Shown piece after piece: positions 26,811 through 36,200 of a stretch of 44,239 nt of DNA (its first letter is position 1; every line of letters begins with the position of its first letter). The stretch lies in NCBI GenBank assembly GCA_030680155.1, contig JAUXWL010000145.1, forward strand, positions 1 through 44,239, written 5' to 3'. The translations under genes and the position numbers were made by a program. The notes under the pieces are model-generated. The model made no database searches. It was given only the letters and a program-made list of their open reading frames with translations, and was not told the origin of the DNA. The stretch comes from Anaerolineales bacterium. Lineage in GTDB: Bacteria; Chloroflexota; Anaerolineae; Anaerolineales; Villigracilaceae.

Positions 26811-28235
26811 CTAATCCCTATTTTCCTCGGAACGCGCGGTTCCAATTTGAATGAACGAACGCGATACGCCCAGCGCTTGTCCGATCTCCTGAATGGTGGT
26901 TTGCAGGATGCGGTCAAAATCAGTGGAGGCGCCGATACTCGTCGTCACACGGGCAATCGTCTCCTCCTGCTCGGCACGACGGGTGGCATCTTCGAGCAGG
27001 CGGGCATTTTCCAGCGCGAAAGCCGCGCGGTCAGAAATGGATTGGACCATGGCGATCTCATCATCGGTCCATTTTCTATTTATTTCGGAGGCTTCGATGT
27101 GGAGGAGCCCAATGACCTGATCGCGGAGTTTTACGGGAACCACAATGGCGGCCGGGGAAGTCAGCGAGGTATGATGCAAAACTGTAACGTCACCGCTGGC
27201 AAGCGCCTTTTTCAACAGCGGTTCATTGTCGATCTGAATGTTGGCGGCAGTAATACCTTCAGGACGATAAGAATACCCGCCCTGGTTTGCCTTCCGCTTG
27301 AATGAGGCTGCTCTACTCCCTGCACGAGTTGGGCTGAACCTGCCATTGCCGCTCTCCATTGTTTGCAGGCTTCTAATGGCGATGGCAAGCAGGTTGGCAA
27401 GGGACCCAAGCGCATTCGCATCTTCTTCATTAAATGCGGAGGGTTGTATGCTTTGCACATCTAATACACCAATGACGGACTCTTCGAACGCGAGTGGCAG
27501 TGAAATTTCGGAGCGGGTCTTTGGAAGGTCCGGGTTGTTAAAGAACACTGCGTCTGTGCCGGTGTCCAGTGCAATGCGAGGGCGTCCACTTTGTGAAACA
27601 TACCCCACAATTCCTGTACCGCCGACTTTCAACTGATGGCGACGGGCGAGCATTTGCCGCCCACCGCTGCTGTTTGCCGCCGCTAACACGGCAAATTCAC
27701 GATTTTCATCCAGCAGAAATAAGCCGACATGATAAAAGCCGGTTTTTTCGCTGATACTCTGTGTGATACGGGTGAGCAATTCCGTGAAGTTCAAGCCAAC
27801 ATTGGATGAGATTTCATGAGATACATCCGAGATGACTTTCAGGCGCGCAACTCTTTTCTCGATTTGCTTGCTGGCTTCCTGTAATTCACGGGTGCGCTCC
27901 TGAACGCGTTCCTCCAGAGTGGTTCGTGTATCTTCCAGTTCCTTTTCGCGAAGAATTAATTTGTCGTTCGCTTGCTCCAAAACATCCTGTCTGTTGCCCA
28001 CAAGGGATGCGAGGATACCCAGGAAAAGAGGCGCTGTATCAACTATCCATAATACCGGGTCTGTCTTTTGAATGTGTAATAAGCTGGCGGCATTCAAAGG
28101 TAACTGGGAATAAAGCGCTTTGATGATTGTCCCAATGATTGGGAATGTTAAACCAAAAAGCGCGCCAAATACGGCGTATCGAAACGTGCTGTTACCCTTG
28201 AACGAAAGAACGATCTTATTAGAACGAGTGGACAT
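26811..28235 (-). CDS. Two-TM GAF sensor without output domain
   Basis: At 474 residues this is the shortest of the sensor family. Two hydrophobic helices (about 19-43 and 62-80) anchor it with almost no outer domain. A long coiled coil (about 82-135) is followed by GAF (AANSSGG, RIALDTG, NPDLPKTRSEISLPL), a basic linker, a GAF-like domain (VPVKLRDQ...WTDDE) and the helix-strand tail. No output domain. It may be a structural subunit that joins the array through its coiled coil rather than a true ligand sensor; this is inference. It has 2-bp gaps on both sides. Confidence 0.9.
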   Translation of the reverse strand: MSTRSNKIVLSFKGNSTFRYAVFGALFGLTFPIIGTIIKALYSQLPLNAASLLHIQKTDPVLWIVDTAPLFLGILASLVGNRQDVLEQANDKLILREKELEDTRTTLEERVQERTRELQEASKQIEKRVARLKVISDVSHEISSNVGLNFTELLTRITQSISEKTGFYHVGLFLLDENREFAVLAAANSSGGRQMLARRHQLKVGGTGIVGYVSQSGRPRIALDTGTDAVFFNNPDLPKTRSEISLPLAFEESVIGVLDVQSIQPSAFNEEDANALGSLANLLAIAIRSLQTMESGNGRFSPTRAGSRAASFKRKANQGGYSYRPEGITAANIQIDNEPLLKKALASGDVTVLHHTSLTSPAAIVVPVKLRDQVIGLLHIEASEINRKWTDDEIAMVQSISDRAAFALENARLLEDATRRAEQEETIARVTTSIGASTDFDRILQTTIQEIGQALGVSRSFIQIGTARSEENRD

Positions 28236-28237
28236 GG

Positions 28238-29956
28238 CTATTCTTTTCCGTTCCCTTCGCGCTTGTTTGCATCGGGGTCTGTAGTTTGTTCCCGTCCGTC
28301 CGCTGATTCGATCAATTGGAAGGTGACCGATGCGTTCCCAAGCGCCTGCCCCAATTCGCTCACAGTTTCGCGGAGGATGGAGTCTGTTTGAGAGGTGGCG
28401 CTGATTCGTGCAGAAATGTCGGAAACCAGAGACTCGCGTGCCGCACGAGTTTGCGATTCGCGATAAAGGCGGGCGCTTTCCAGCGCTCCGCTAAGCTGGT
28501 CTGAAAGAGTGACGGCGAGGTTGATCTCATCCTGTGTCCATGCCTCGGCAATCTCCGGTTTCTTCAAACGGATTGCGCCAATCGCCTGCCCGCGGATTTT
28601 AATGGGTACGCCGATGGTTAGTCCATCGCTTTCGATAATCAAGTCGCCCGTTTCAATGGTTTTTGTGAGATTCGCTTCCATTGAGGTGGATTGGGTTTGC
28701 ACAGTCGCGTTGGGCGAAGTGGAAAGAAACCCGATTTGCGGTTGGTTGCGAAGGATTCTGCCCCACGCTTCGCGGCTGATCTCGCCGTACCCAACGCGGG
28801 TTGCTTCCAGCGATTTCTCGGCTTCGCTAAATAGGTTTGCGTTTTGAATTGCCACAGCGATCTGCTCTGCGAGGATCTGCAGCGTGGCTACATCATCTTC
28901 GGTGAATGCCTGTGATTCGGCGCTTTGCACATCCAATGCGCCGAGGATCTGCCCGCTTACAATCAGGGGGAGGGACATTTCGGAGCGGGTGTTTGGGAGG
29001 TCGGGATCGTCGAAGTAAACCGCATCCTGCCCAACGTCCAGAGCGATGCGCGCCTGTGCATTTTCAATGACATATCCTACAATGCTCGCGCCGCCGACCT
29101 TTAATTGGTGACGTCGTTCCAACATCCTTTGCCCGCCTTCGCTGTTGCTGGCCGCCAGAACGGCATATTCCCTGCGCTCATCGAGCAGAAAGATGCCCAC
29201 ATGGTAGTAATCGAAGTTTTTATGGATGATCTCAGCGGCTTGCTGCAAGAGTTCAGACAGGTTTCGGAAGGTGGTGATTGACCGTCCCGATTCTGCCACT
29301 GCTCGCAATTGGTTGGTGCGTTTGTCCAGGGTTTGAGTGCGGTCCTGGATTCGTTTTTCGAGGTTTGTCTGCTCATTACGCAGTTCGTCCAGCAGGGAGC
29401 GTGAGTGGTTTTCAGAGTTTTCGAATTCTGTTTGCGTCAGGCGAATGCCATTCACGATCAAAATCGCAATCAATAAAAATATGGCGCTGTTGGATATCCA
29501 GCCTTCCACTGTGCCGACTTGAACATTTTCGCTGGTGATGGAAAAGGCGCCGCTTAATATCAACCAGCCGGAGATGATATAAACCAGCATGGCAAGCCCC
29601 GTGAGCGCCCACCCGGACCTCCATGAAAATAGCAGGGACGCGAGTGTGATCGCGCCCAGCATGGCAAGGCGGGCGTCTCCGATGATGCCTGTTTCTGTCA
29701 CGCCTAAAACAGCCAGCCCGAACAGCAGGGTTATCAATATGGCGGCTCTAAGATTGTAGGGCGTGGGCAGGATTGTGGCCAACAATGTCACCAAATAGAG
29801 AAAGATGTAAATTGCTTGATATATGGGTTGACTCGACAGCACGGCAGGGATCAGCGCCGCCAGTCCCAAAACGCAGGCGCCGATCAAGGTGGCGCGGAGG
29901 AACCCCGTGCGCCATTTGGTGTATTCAAATTCCGGGGTGACTGTTTGTCGGCTCAT
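28238..29956 (-). CDS. Six-TM GAF sensor without output domain
   Basis: A 572-residue protein with six hydrophobic helices (about 20-190) and a short outer loop before the last (VEGW). Coiled coil, GAF (ASNSEGG, RIALDVG, DPDLPNTRSEMSLPL), a GAF-like domain (EAWGRIL...IGF) and the helix-strand tail follow, plus a charged extension rich in D, N, K and E. No output domain. The ATG at 29956 is preferred over an in-frame TTG two codons earlier. The six-TM part resembles those of the next two upstream genes (shared WR..F start, GWL..SG, V/I-E-x-W), so these three are tandem duplicates. The DNA at 28983-29050 is nearly identical to segments in paralogues. Confidence 0.91.
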   Translation of the reverse strand: MSRQTVTPEFEYTKWRTGFLRATLIGACVLGLAALIPAVLSSQPIYQAIYIFLYLVTLLATILPTPYNLRAAILITLLFGLAVLGVTETGIIGDARLAMLGAITLASLLFSWRSGWALTGLAMLVYIISGWLILSGAFSITSENVQVGTVEGWISNSAIFLLIAILIVNGIRLTQTEFENSENHSRSLLDELRNEQTNLEKRIQDRTQTLDKRTNQLRAVAESGRSITTFRNLSELLQQAAEIIHKNFDYYHVGIFLLDERREYAVLAASNSEGGQRMLERRHQLKVGGASIVGYVIENAQARIALDVGQDAVYFDDPDLPNTRSEMSLPLIVSGQILGALDVQSAESQAFTEDDVATLQILAEQIAVAIQNANLFSEAEKSLEATRVGYGEISREAWGRILRNQPQIGFLSTSPNATVQTQSTSMEANLTKTIETGDLIIESDGLTIGVPIKIRGQAIGAIRLKKPEIAEAWTQDEINLAVTLSDQLSGALESARLYRESQTRAARESLVSDISARISATSQTDSILRETVSELGQALGNASVTFQLIESADGREQTTDPDANKREGNGKE

Positions 29957-29996
29957 GTGCAAATACTCTGTTGTTTCCTAAAATTAATGTAGCTGA

Positions 29997-31640
29997 TTAA
30001 GCTTCCGATTGCGGCGAGCCTACGACGATCTCTGCTTCCTTTAAGTCGAACACTCTTCGCAATTCGCTGGTGGCTGTGCGGATGACAGACTCGATATCAA
30101 GGGTTTCACGGATCTGGGTTGAAATGCTTGCGATCATCTGGTCTCGCATGGCGCTCTTTTGGGCTTCGTCTACGAGGCGGCTGTTTTCGAGCGCAAGGGA
30201 GACCTGATCTGCAATTTTTAACAGCAGGTTGTGCTCTTTTTCCGACCAGTCTGTGTCTGTGCCTTTTCTTTTTAGTTTTATCGTGCCGATCTTTTGCCCG
30301 TGCAAAACAAGAGGGATGCGCAGCCCGTTATGGTCCTTATGCTTGTCTGATGAAAAGACGGGACGGACTCCCGCAGGGGTGTATTGGTAGGATGGTTTTT
30401 GGCGGCTGGTTAGTTTTGCCCATGTCCGTTGTGTCTGTAGGGCGGTGTTGATGTCCAATTGGCTGAGCAGGCTTTGGGTTTCGTTGACGAGGCGGAGATT
30501 GTCGAAGGAGATGGCTGTCAGGTCTGCCACGGGTTGGAGGATATCCGCATCCTGCAAAGTAAACGCCCTTGGTTGATCGGCATGAATATCGAATAGGCCG
30601 AGCACTTCACCGCGTACTGCCAGCGGCAATACCATGCGCGCGCGGGTAAGCGGAAAGTTCTCGTCTCGTATAAAATTTGCATGATCCAGGTCGGTTGTGA
30701 TCGAAGGGCGGTTTTGCCTGACAACATAGTGGATTGGGTTTCTGCGGTCAGTTTTAATGCTAAAGGACTGGCCTACAAGCTGCCTGCCAGCCTCAGAGGA
30801 TGCTGCCTGGAGGAATGCGGTTTTCTTTTGTTCATCGAGGATATACAAACCTACATGGTAGTATCCGAATCTTTCTGAGAGCATAGTCACCGATGACTGG
30901 AGCAGTTCTGAGAAATCTTTTGTTTCAGCGATTTGCCTGGATGTGTTGGCGGAAGTGCGGAGTTGGGACATGCGCGTTTCCAGTTCCTCGCTGCGCTCAC
31001 GCACTCTTTCTCGCAATAGATCCTGTTCGTCGGATAACACGCCCAGTTTGTTTTGCAGGTTTAGGATCATTTGCATGAACACTTCTTTGAACTGACCGAC
31101 CGCCACAACGATTGCAGCGCCTGCAATGGAAAAATCAGCGATATAACCCACCCAGTCTTCCACACGGGTGGGTGGGACGTTGACAGCTGTAAACTGAAAC
31201 AGCCCGATTTGTTGAAGAATCGCAATGACCGTAGTGGCAGTCACTGCTGTGATCAAGGCAACGATATCCACGCGGCGGTCTAAAAGAATGGCAGCGAGGA
31301 TGATGCCCGACAAAAGAAAGATATTCCCATCCTTCCATGGTCCCCAAGCGAGGATGGTATTGATGCCCACTGCAAAACTTATCAAGAGGAGAAGATTTGC
31401 ACGCAGGATATACGGCGATGGCAGGATGGTAATTCCCAGTAATACGAGATACAACCCAACGTAGAGGAATTTATCCAAAAGTGTGGAGGTGGGAAATGAA
31501 ATAACGATCAGGACGACGCCAAATATGGAGGCAATGCGCAGGATGGCGAGGATGAATCTCTCCCGCCAGGTTTTCAAGTCAAATGACTGGCGGCCGCCCG
31601 CGTCGTTATTGTAGGATGGTGACAGCGGTTTATTTATCAT
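29997..31640 (-). CDS. Six-TM GAF sensor with a divergent GAF, no output domain
   Basis: A 547-residue member of the six-TM group, with helices at about 25-195 and VEDW before the last. The GAF has lost most of the family signature: ASSEAGRQL replaces SEGGxxML, and no RIALDVG or NPDLP is present, though LPLAVRGEVLG remains. A GAF-like domain (QRTWAKL...YQY) and the helix-strand tail (ATSELRRVF...) follow. The divergence suggests a different ligand or a purely structural role. Start uncertain: ATGs at 31646 and 31640 and a TTG at 31664 are all in frame; 31640 has GGGTG 6 nt upstream and is used. It overlaps the upstream gene's end. Confidence 0.88.
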   Translation of the reverse strand: MINKPLSPSYNNDAGGRQSFDLKTWRERFILAILRIASIFGVVLIVISFPTSTLLDKFLYVGLYLVLLGITILPSPYILRANLLLLISFAVGINTILAWGPWKDGNIFLLSGIILAAILLDRRVDIVALITAVTATTVIAILQQIGLFQFTAVNVPPTRVEDWVGYIADFSIAGAAIVVAVGQFKEVFMQMILNLQNKLGVLSDEQDLLRERVRERSEELETRMSQLRTSANTSRQIAETKDFSELLQSSVTMLSERFGYYHVGLYILDEQKKTAFLQAASSEAGRQLVGQSFSIKTDRRNPIHYVVRQNRPSITTDLDHANFIRDENFPLTRARMVLPLAVRGEVLGLFDIHADQPRAFTLQDADILQPVADLTAISFDNLRLVNETQSLLSQLDINTALQTQRTWAKLTSRQKPSYQYTPAGVRPVFSSDKHKDHNGLRIPLVLHGQKIGTIKLKRKGTDTDWSEKEHNLLLKIADQVSLALENSRLVDEAQKSAMRDQMIASISTQIRETLDIESVIRTATSELRRVFDLKEAEIVVGSPQSEA

Positions 31641-33216
31641 TTTCATCACCCATGGAGAGTTCAATCTCGACTTCGGCCGCTTCGAGACTGCGGCCTAGTT
31701 CGCGCACAGCGGTTTGCAGGATGCCATCCGTATTCGCAGACGCCCAGATCTTTGCGATAATTTCATTTGCCAGCCTCTCCTGCGTTGCCGAGGACTGACT
31801 TTCTTCCACGAGGCGTGCGTTTTCCAGCGCCAGAGTCGCTTGAGCGGCAATGGCTTCCACAAGGTTTTTTTGCTCGGGCGTCCACTCGGTTGAATTTGCC
31901 AGTTGGATTTGCCCGATGACCTGTTCTCTTAAGGAAAGTGGAACTTCAATCGTGTTTGTATACGCCGGGTCATTGTCACCTAATGCATATTCGAGAGTTT
32001 GCTCGGCAGTGAGCGACTGCCATGCACCCTGAATGTATTGACGCTGGGTTGCCTGCATTTCCTGAAGGCTTTGACGCGCCTCCTGGAAAAGGTTGGCATT
32101 TTCCATTGCGATTGCAATTCCGTTTGCCATGTTTTGATACGCATCGAGGTCCTGCGCGGAGAACGCATCGTCCTTTGCTGAGTGCATGTCGAGCGCTCCA
32201 AGGACATAGTCGCCAACGATCAGCGGCAGCACGATCTGTGAGCGTGTGTACGGCAGCAGGGGATTCTCCGAGCGGAGCTTCTGTATATCCAGATTAATTT
32301 GTCCCTGTTTTGAAACGATGGCATCCGTGATGGAGTGCTTCCCGCTCAGATCGAGGCGGCGCTTGTTTTCCCGCATCACTTTTCCGGCAGCGCCACTGGC
32401 TTCCTTGAGTTCCGCCCATTGTCCTGTTACATCCAGCAGGTAAAATGCCGTGAAGGAGCAGTCAAATTCCCGTTCGATCTGAAGCGCGGCTTTTTCCAGC
32501 ATTTCATCTGCATGGAGAATGGATGAAACGGCGCTGCCAACTTCGTTGATCTTTCTCAACAGGTAGGTGCGTTCCTGAACCCTATTCTCAAGATTGTTAC
32601 GTTCCTGTTTAAGTGTGTTGAGGGTGATGTCGATCTGTTTTTGAGCTTCAAAGAACGCCGCTTCGAGTCGTTGGAAACCGATGATGATCACAGCCCCAAA
32701 CATGACCAGCGCCGCGCTGGCGCTGAACCAATCCTCAATTTTTGATGGGGCTGCCCCAGGGTTGAAGGGCGCGAGTTGTCCGCTCATCATGAGCCAGCCA
32801 AAGAGGATGAAGGCGGCTATGTTTACGGCAGTTGCAAGGATGCCAGCCTTTGGGGATAGCAGGATGGTGGAGAAGATAACGACCGCCAAAAAGAAGAACA
32901 AGCCGTCACCCAGAATTCCGTAGGTAAGCAGTTCGGCAAGCCCCAGTACAAATACACCTGCAAGGAACACGCTCATGCGGACCAGGTATGAAAACCGAAT
33001 TACGGTAACAAGCCCTGTGATCAGATAGGTCGTAATAAAGATGGCATCCAAAAGAATACTTTCAGATGCGCTTACGGCTGGGATGAGCGCGAGCGCCCCA
33101 AATACCAGCACGCCGATCAAAAGCGGAATCGCAAACTGCTCCCGCCAATTCTTATATAACTCGCGGGTGGCATTTTCAGGATTGAGAGGCGGGGTATCGG
33201 AGGGAGTTCTTTCCAT
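31630..33216 (-). CDS. Six-TM GAF sensor with a divergent GAF, no output domain
   Basis: A 528-residue protein with six hydrophobic helices (about 30-205; IEDW before the last), coiled coil, and a divergent GAF (ASGAAGKVM, INLDIQK, NPLLPYTRSQIVLPL). A GAF-like domain (GAWQSLT...YAL, VPLSLREQ) and a helix-strand tail ending EIELSMGDENDK follow. No output domain. Its ATG overlaps the stop of the large five-GAF sensor by one base (TAATG), so translation is probably coupled. It carries less of the SEGG signature than most paralogues, like its downstream neighbour. Confidence 0.9.
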   Translation of the reverse strand: MERTPSDTPPLNPENATRELYKNWREQFAIPLLIGVLVFGALALIPAVSASESILLDAIFITTYLITGLVTVIRFSYLVRMSVFLAGVFVLGLAELLTYGILGDGLFFFLAVVIFSTILLSPKAGILATAVNIAAFILFGWLMMSGQLAPFNPGAAPSKIEDWFSASAALVMFGAVIIIGFQRLEAAFFEAQKQIDITLNTLKQERNNLENRVQERTYLLRKINEVGSAVSSILHADEMLEKAALQIEREFDCSFTAFYLLDVTGQWAELKEASGAAGKVMRENKRRLDLSGKHSITDAIVSKQGQINLDIQKLRSENPLLPYTRSQIVLPLIVGDYVLGALDMHSAKDDAFSAQDLDAYQNMANGIAIAMENANLFQEARQSLQEMQATQRQYIQGAWQSLTAEQTLEYALGDNDPAYTNTIEVPLSLREQVIGQIQLANSTEWTPEQKNLVEAIAAQATLALENARLVEESQSSATQERLANEIIAKIWASANTDGILQTAVRELGRSLEAAEVEIELSMGDENDK

Positions 33217-36200
33217 TATTGAACATCTTTCGATTCAGGATTTTGGTCCGATCGGATTTTGATCTTTGTGTAACGTGCGCCGGTGATCCTCGTGATCTCG
33301 CTTGCGGTGGTCATCAAAATGGAGTGGATATCCGTCGAGCGGCGAATTTTACTGGATGCGTCATAGACCAGGCGTTCGCGCTCCGCCTGCGACCGCAGTT
33401 GTTCCAGCAAACGGGCATTGGCAATGATCGCGGCAAGGCTGCCGCCGAGTGTGCCGAGCATTTCCTCGTCGTTTTCCGTGTAGGCGTCCACTTGCTCGCT
33501 CTCGACATTCAAAACGCCGAGCAGTTCACTTCGATAGATCAATGGCACAGCCAGCTCAGAGCGTGTATTTGCGCTGATATTAATGTAACGCGGATCTTCA
33601 CTGACATCCCGCACCCGCAAGGGGCGTCTGTGCGCGGCAACCCAACCGGTGATGCCCGTGCCGAGCTCCACTTCCTTGTTTGAAATATCCTCTGCGTACC
33701 CAACCGAGGCTTTCACTTGAATGGTTTTCTTCTCCCGATTTGCCAGCAGGATTGCCACCCGGTCTCCGCCCAATGTAACCTGCAAACCGCTCACAGCGCT
33801 TTCCAGCGCCTCTTCCAACGTAGTACCGGATGCGGCGGTTGAAGTGATGTGGTGCAGCAGGCGGTGCTGGGACAGGTGTTCCTGCGTTTCGGCGAACAAC
33901 TCTGTATTCGCCACGGCTACTGCCAACTGATCTGCCAGGATTTGTAAACTACGGAGGTTATCTTCTGAGAAAGCATAAGGCTTTGTGCTTTGCACATCCA
34001 GTGCGCCCAAAATACGGTCGCCGACTCGCAACGGAATGGCTGCCTCTGCGCGCGTGTCAGGCAGTAACGGATTGGCGTAGTATGTGGCGTCTTTGCTTGT
34101 GTCGTTCACGATCAGCGATTCGCCGCGCCCGGTGACAAACCCAACGATGGATTTGGCGCCAACGCCGATCTTGTATCCCGCCCTTTTCATTTGCGCGCCT
34201 GCCTCCCCGGTGGCTTCGCGGATCACAGCGAACTCGTGAGGCATATCCATGAGGAATATGGAGGCGTGATAGAAATTGAACCTCTCGCGGATAAGTTTCA
34301 CAGCCTTGGTCAGCAGCTCATCAAGATCGAGCGAACCGCTGATATCACGGGCAATTTCAGCGGCGGTTTCCAGTTGTAAGGCCTTGCGGTTGCTTTCATC
34401 CAGCAGGTGGATATTGTGTATCACGCCCGCAACCTGCCCGGTAAGCGTGGTAAAGAACTTCAAATCTTCTTCATCGAAGGCATGTTCATTTTCCAGGTCT
34501 TGAACGATCAAAACGCCAATGGGGAGGCCTTGCACGAGCATCGGCGCGCCCATCCATGACTTTGCCGGCTTGCCGACGATTTTCGCTCCAAGTTCAGCGG
34601 TTCTTCGTTCCGTATCCTCCACCAACATCAATGGCTGACGGGTGCGAAGCAAAATGGATGTCAACCCCTCGCCGACTGGGAATGAATCGATCGAAATAAC
34701 CTCGCCATCCTCGTAACTGAATGGAACACTGATTGAATTTTCCTTCTCGTTATAGAGGGCAACCAGCAGGTTGTAACTGCCAATCGTCTGCTGGATCTTT
34801 GCCAGCAGGGCGTGGAAAAAGCCTTGAATGTCGTTGGTGGATGCGATCAATTCGTTGATGGAGGCCATCGCTTCCACTTCACGAAGATGCCTTTCCGTCT
34901 GTTCCACGGCGGCTGTTCTTTCCAGCGTGACAGACATCAACCCCGCCAGGTTTTCGTATGGCTGTATCGAAACGCTGGAAAGACTCTGCTGGCGCGAGCC
35001 GATCATAATTACAGCCGTAAGCTCATTATGAATCCGTACAGGTAAAAACGCCGCTTGTGTCAACGTCAGCGTCTGCATCACTCTGCGGAGAACGGGAGGA
35101 AGGTTTGCGTCTGTGGGGGATGTCTCAGCGGTTCCGTGGAAGATGAAATTCTCCAACGCTTCCAAACTGACCTGGTACTGCTCCTCCAACCCTGCGATAT
35201 TCCCTGCGCCTCGCGTTGAGTCGCAAGACATAACGACGTTCATCCGATTCCCTGCGACCTTGAAAAATACGATGGGGTAGGGGGCGTTCCGCAGGATCTG
35301 GCTGCCGATGGAAATAATTTCCGCTTCGCTGTTTGCTTCCGCGATAAGGCGGCTGGACCGATACAGGCGTTCCAGTTCCTGAAAATTTACCTGGCTGGTT
35401 TCGATCAATCTATTGGTCTGGATCGCCGCCGCAATTTGGCTTGCCAGCGTTTGCAGCATGACGAGTGTGTCAGCGTTGAATGCTTTGGGTTGGGCGCTTT
35501 GGATATCAAGGATACCCAGGACTTGCTCTCCAAGGGAGATTGGCACGCTGGCTTCAGAACGGGTTTCAGGCAGGAGTTCATTCTTGAGGTGCAGTGGGTC
35601 TTCCAAAACGTCAGAGGCGACCCGTGCCTGGTTGTTTGCAGCAACCCACCCGATGATCGAGGCGGAGCCGACTTCAAGCCGATATTGCCTCTCTGTTAAT
35701 CCCTGAGTGGCAGAACCGTAGCCGGCCTTGAAATCCACGAACTTTCCGCCTCTATCCACCATGAAGATACTTGCCTGGTAAAAGTCGAATTCCTGTACAA
35801 GCCGTTCAACGGTTTGGTTGAGCATGTTATCCAGGTTCGGAATGGTTGTGATGCTCTGTGCCACCTCAGCCGCTGTGCGGATCTGGCGCGCGCGCTCATC
35901 GACTTTCTTCTCCAGCGATAGATATATCTCACTTAACTGGGCGGCCATCTCGTTGAATGAATTCGCCAACAAGCCGACTTCATCGTTGCTGGTTACTGCG
36001 GCCCGCTGGCTCCAATCGCCCTCGGCAAATCGGCGGGTGGTATCCGATAATGTTTGCAGGGGTTGAAAGGCGCGCCGCGTTCCGAAGGTGAGTGCCAGGG
36101 CGGTGGCGCTGAGGGTGACCAAAGCGAGCAGAATGGTAAAGGGTGCGAGGCTGTTGATCTGGCTGTAAATTTTGTTTGATTTGATCTCCAGCGCAACGCC

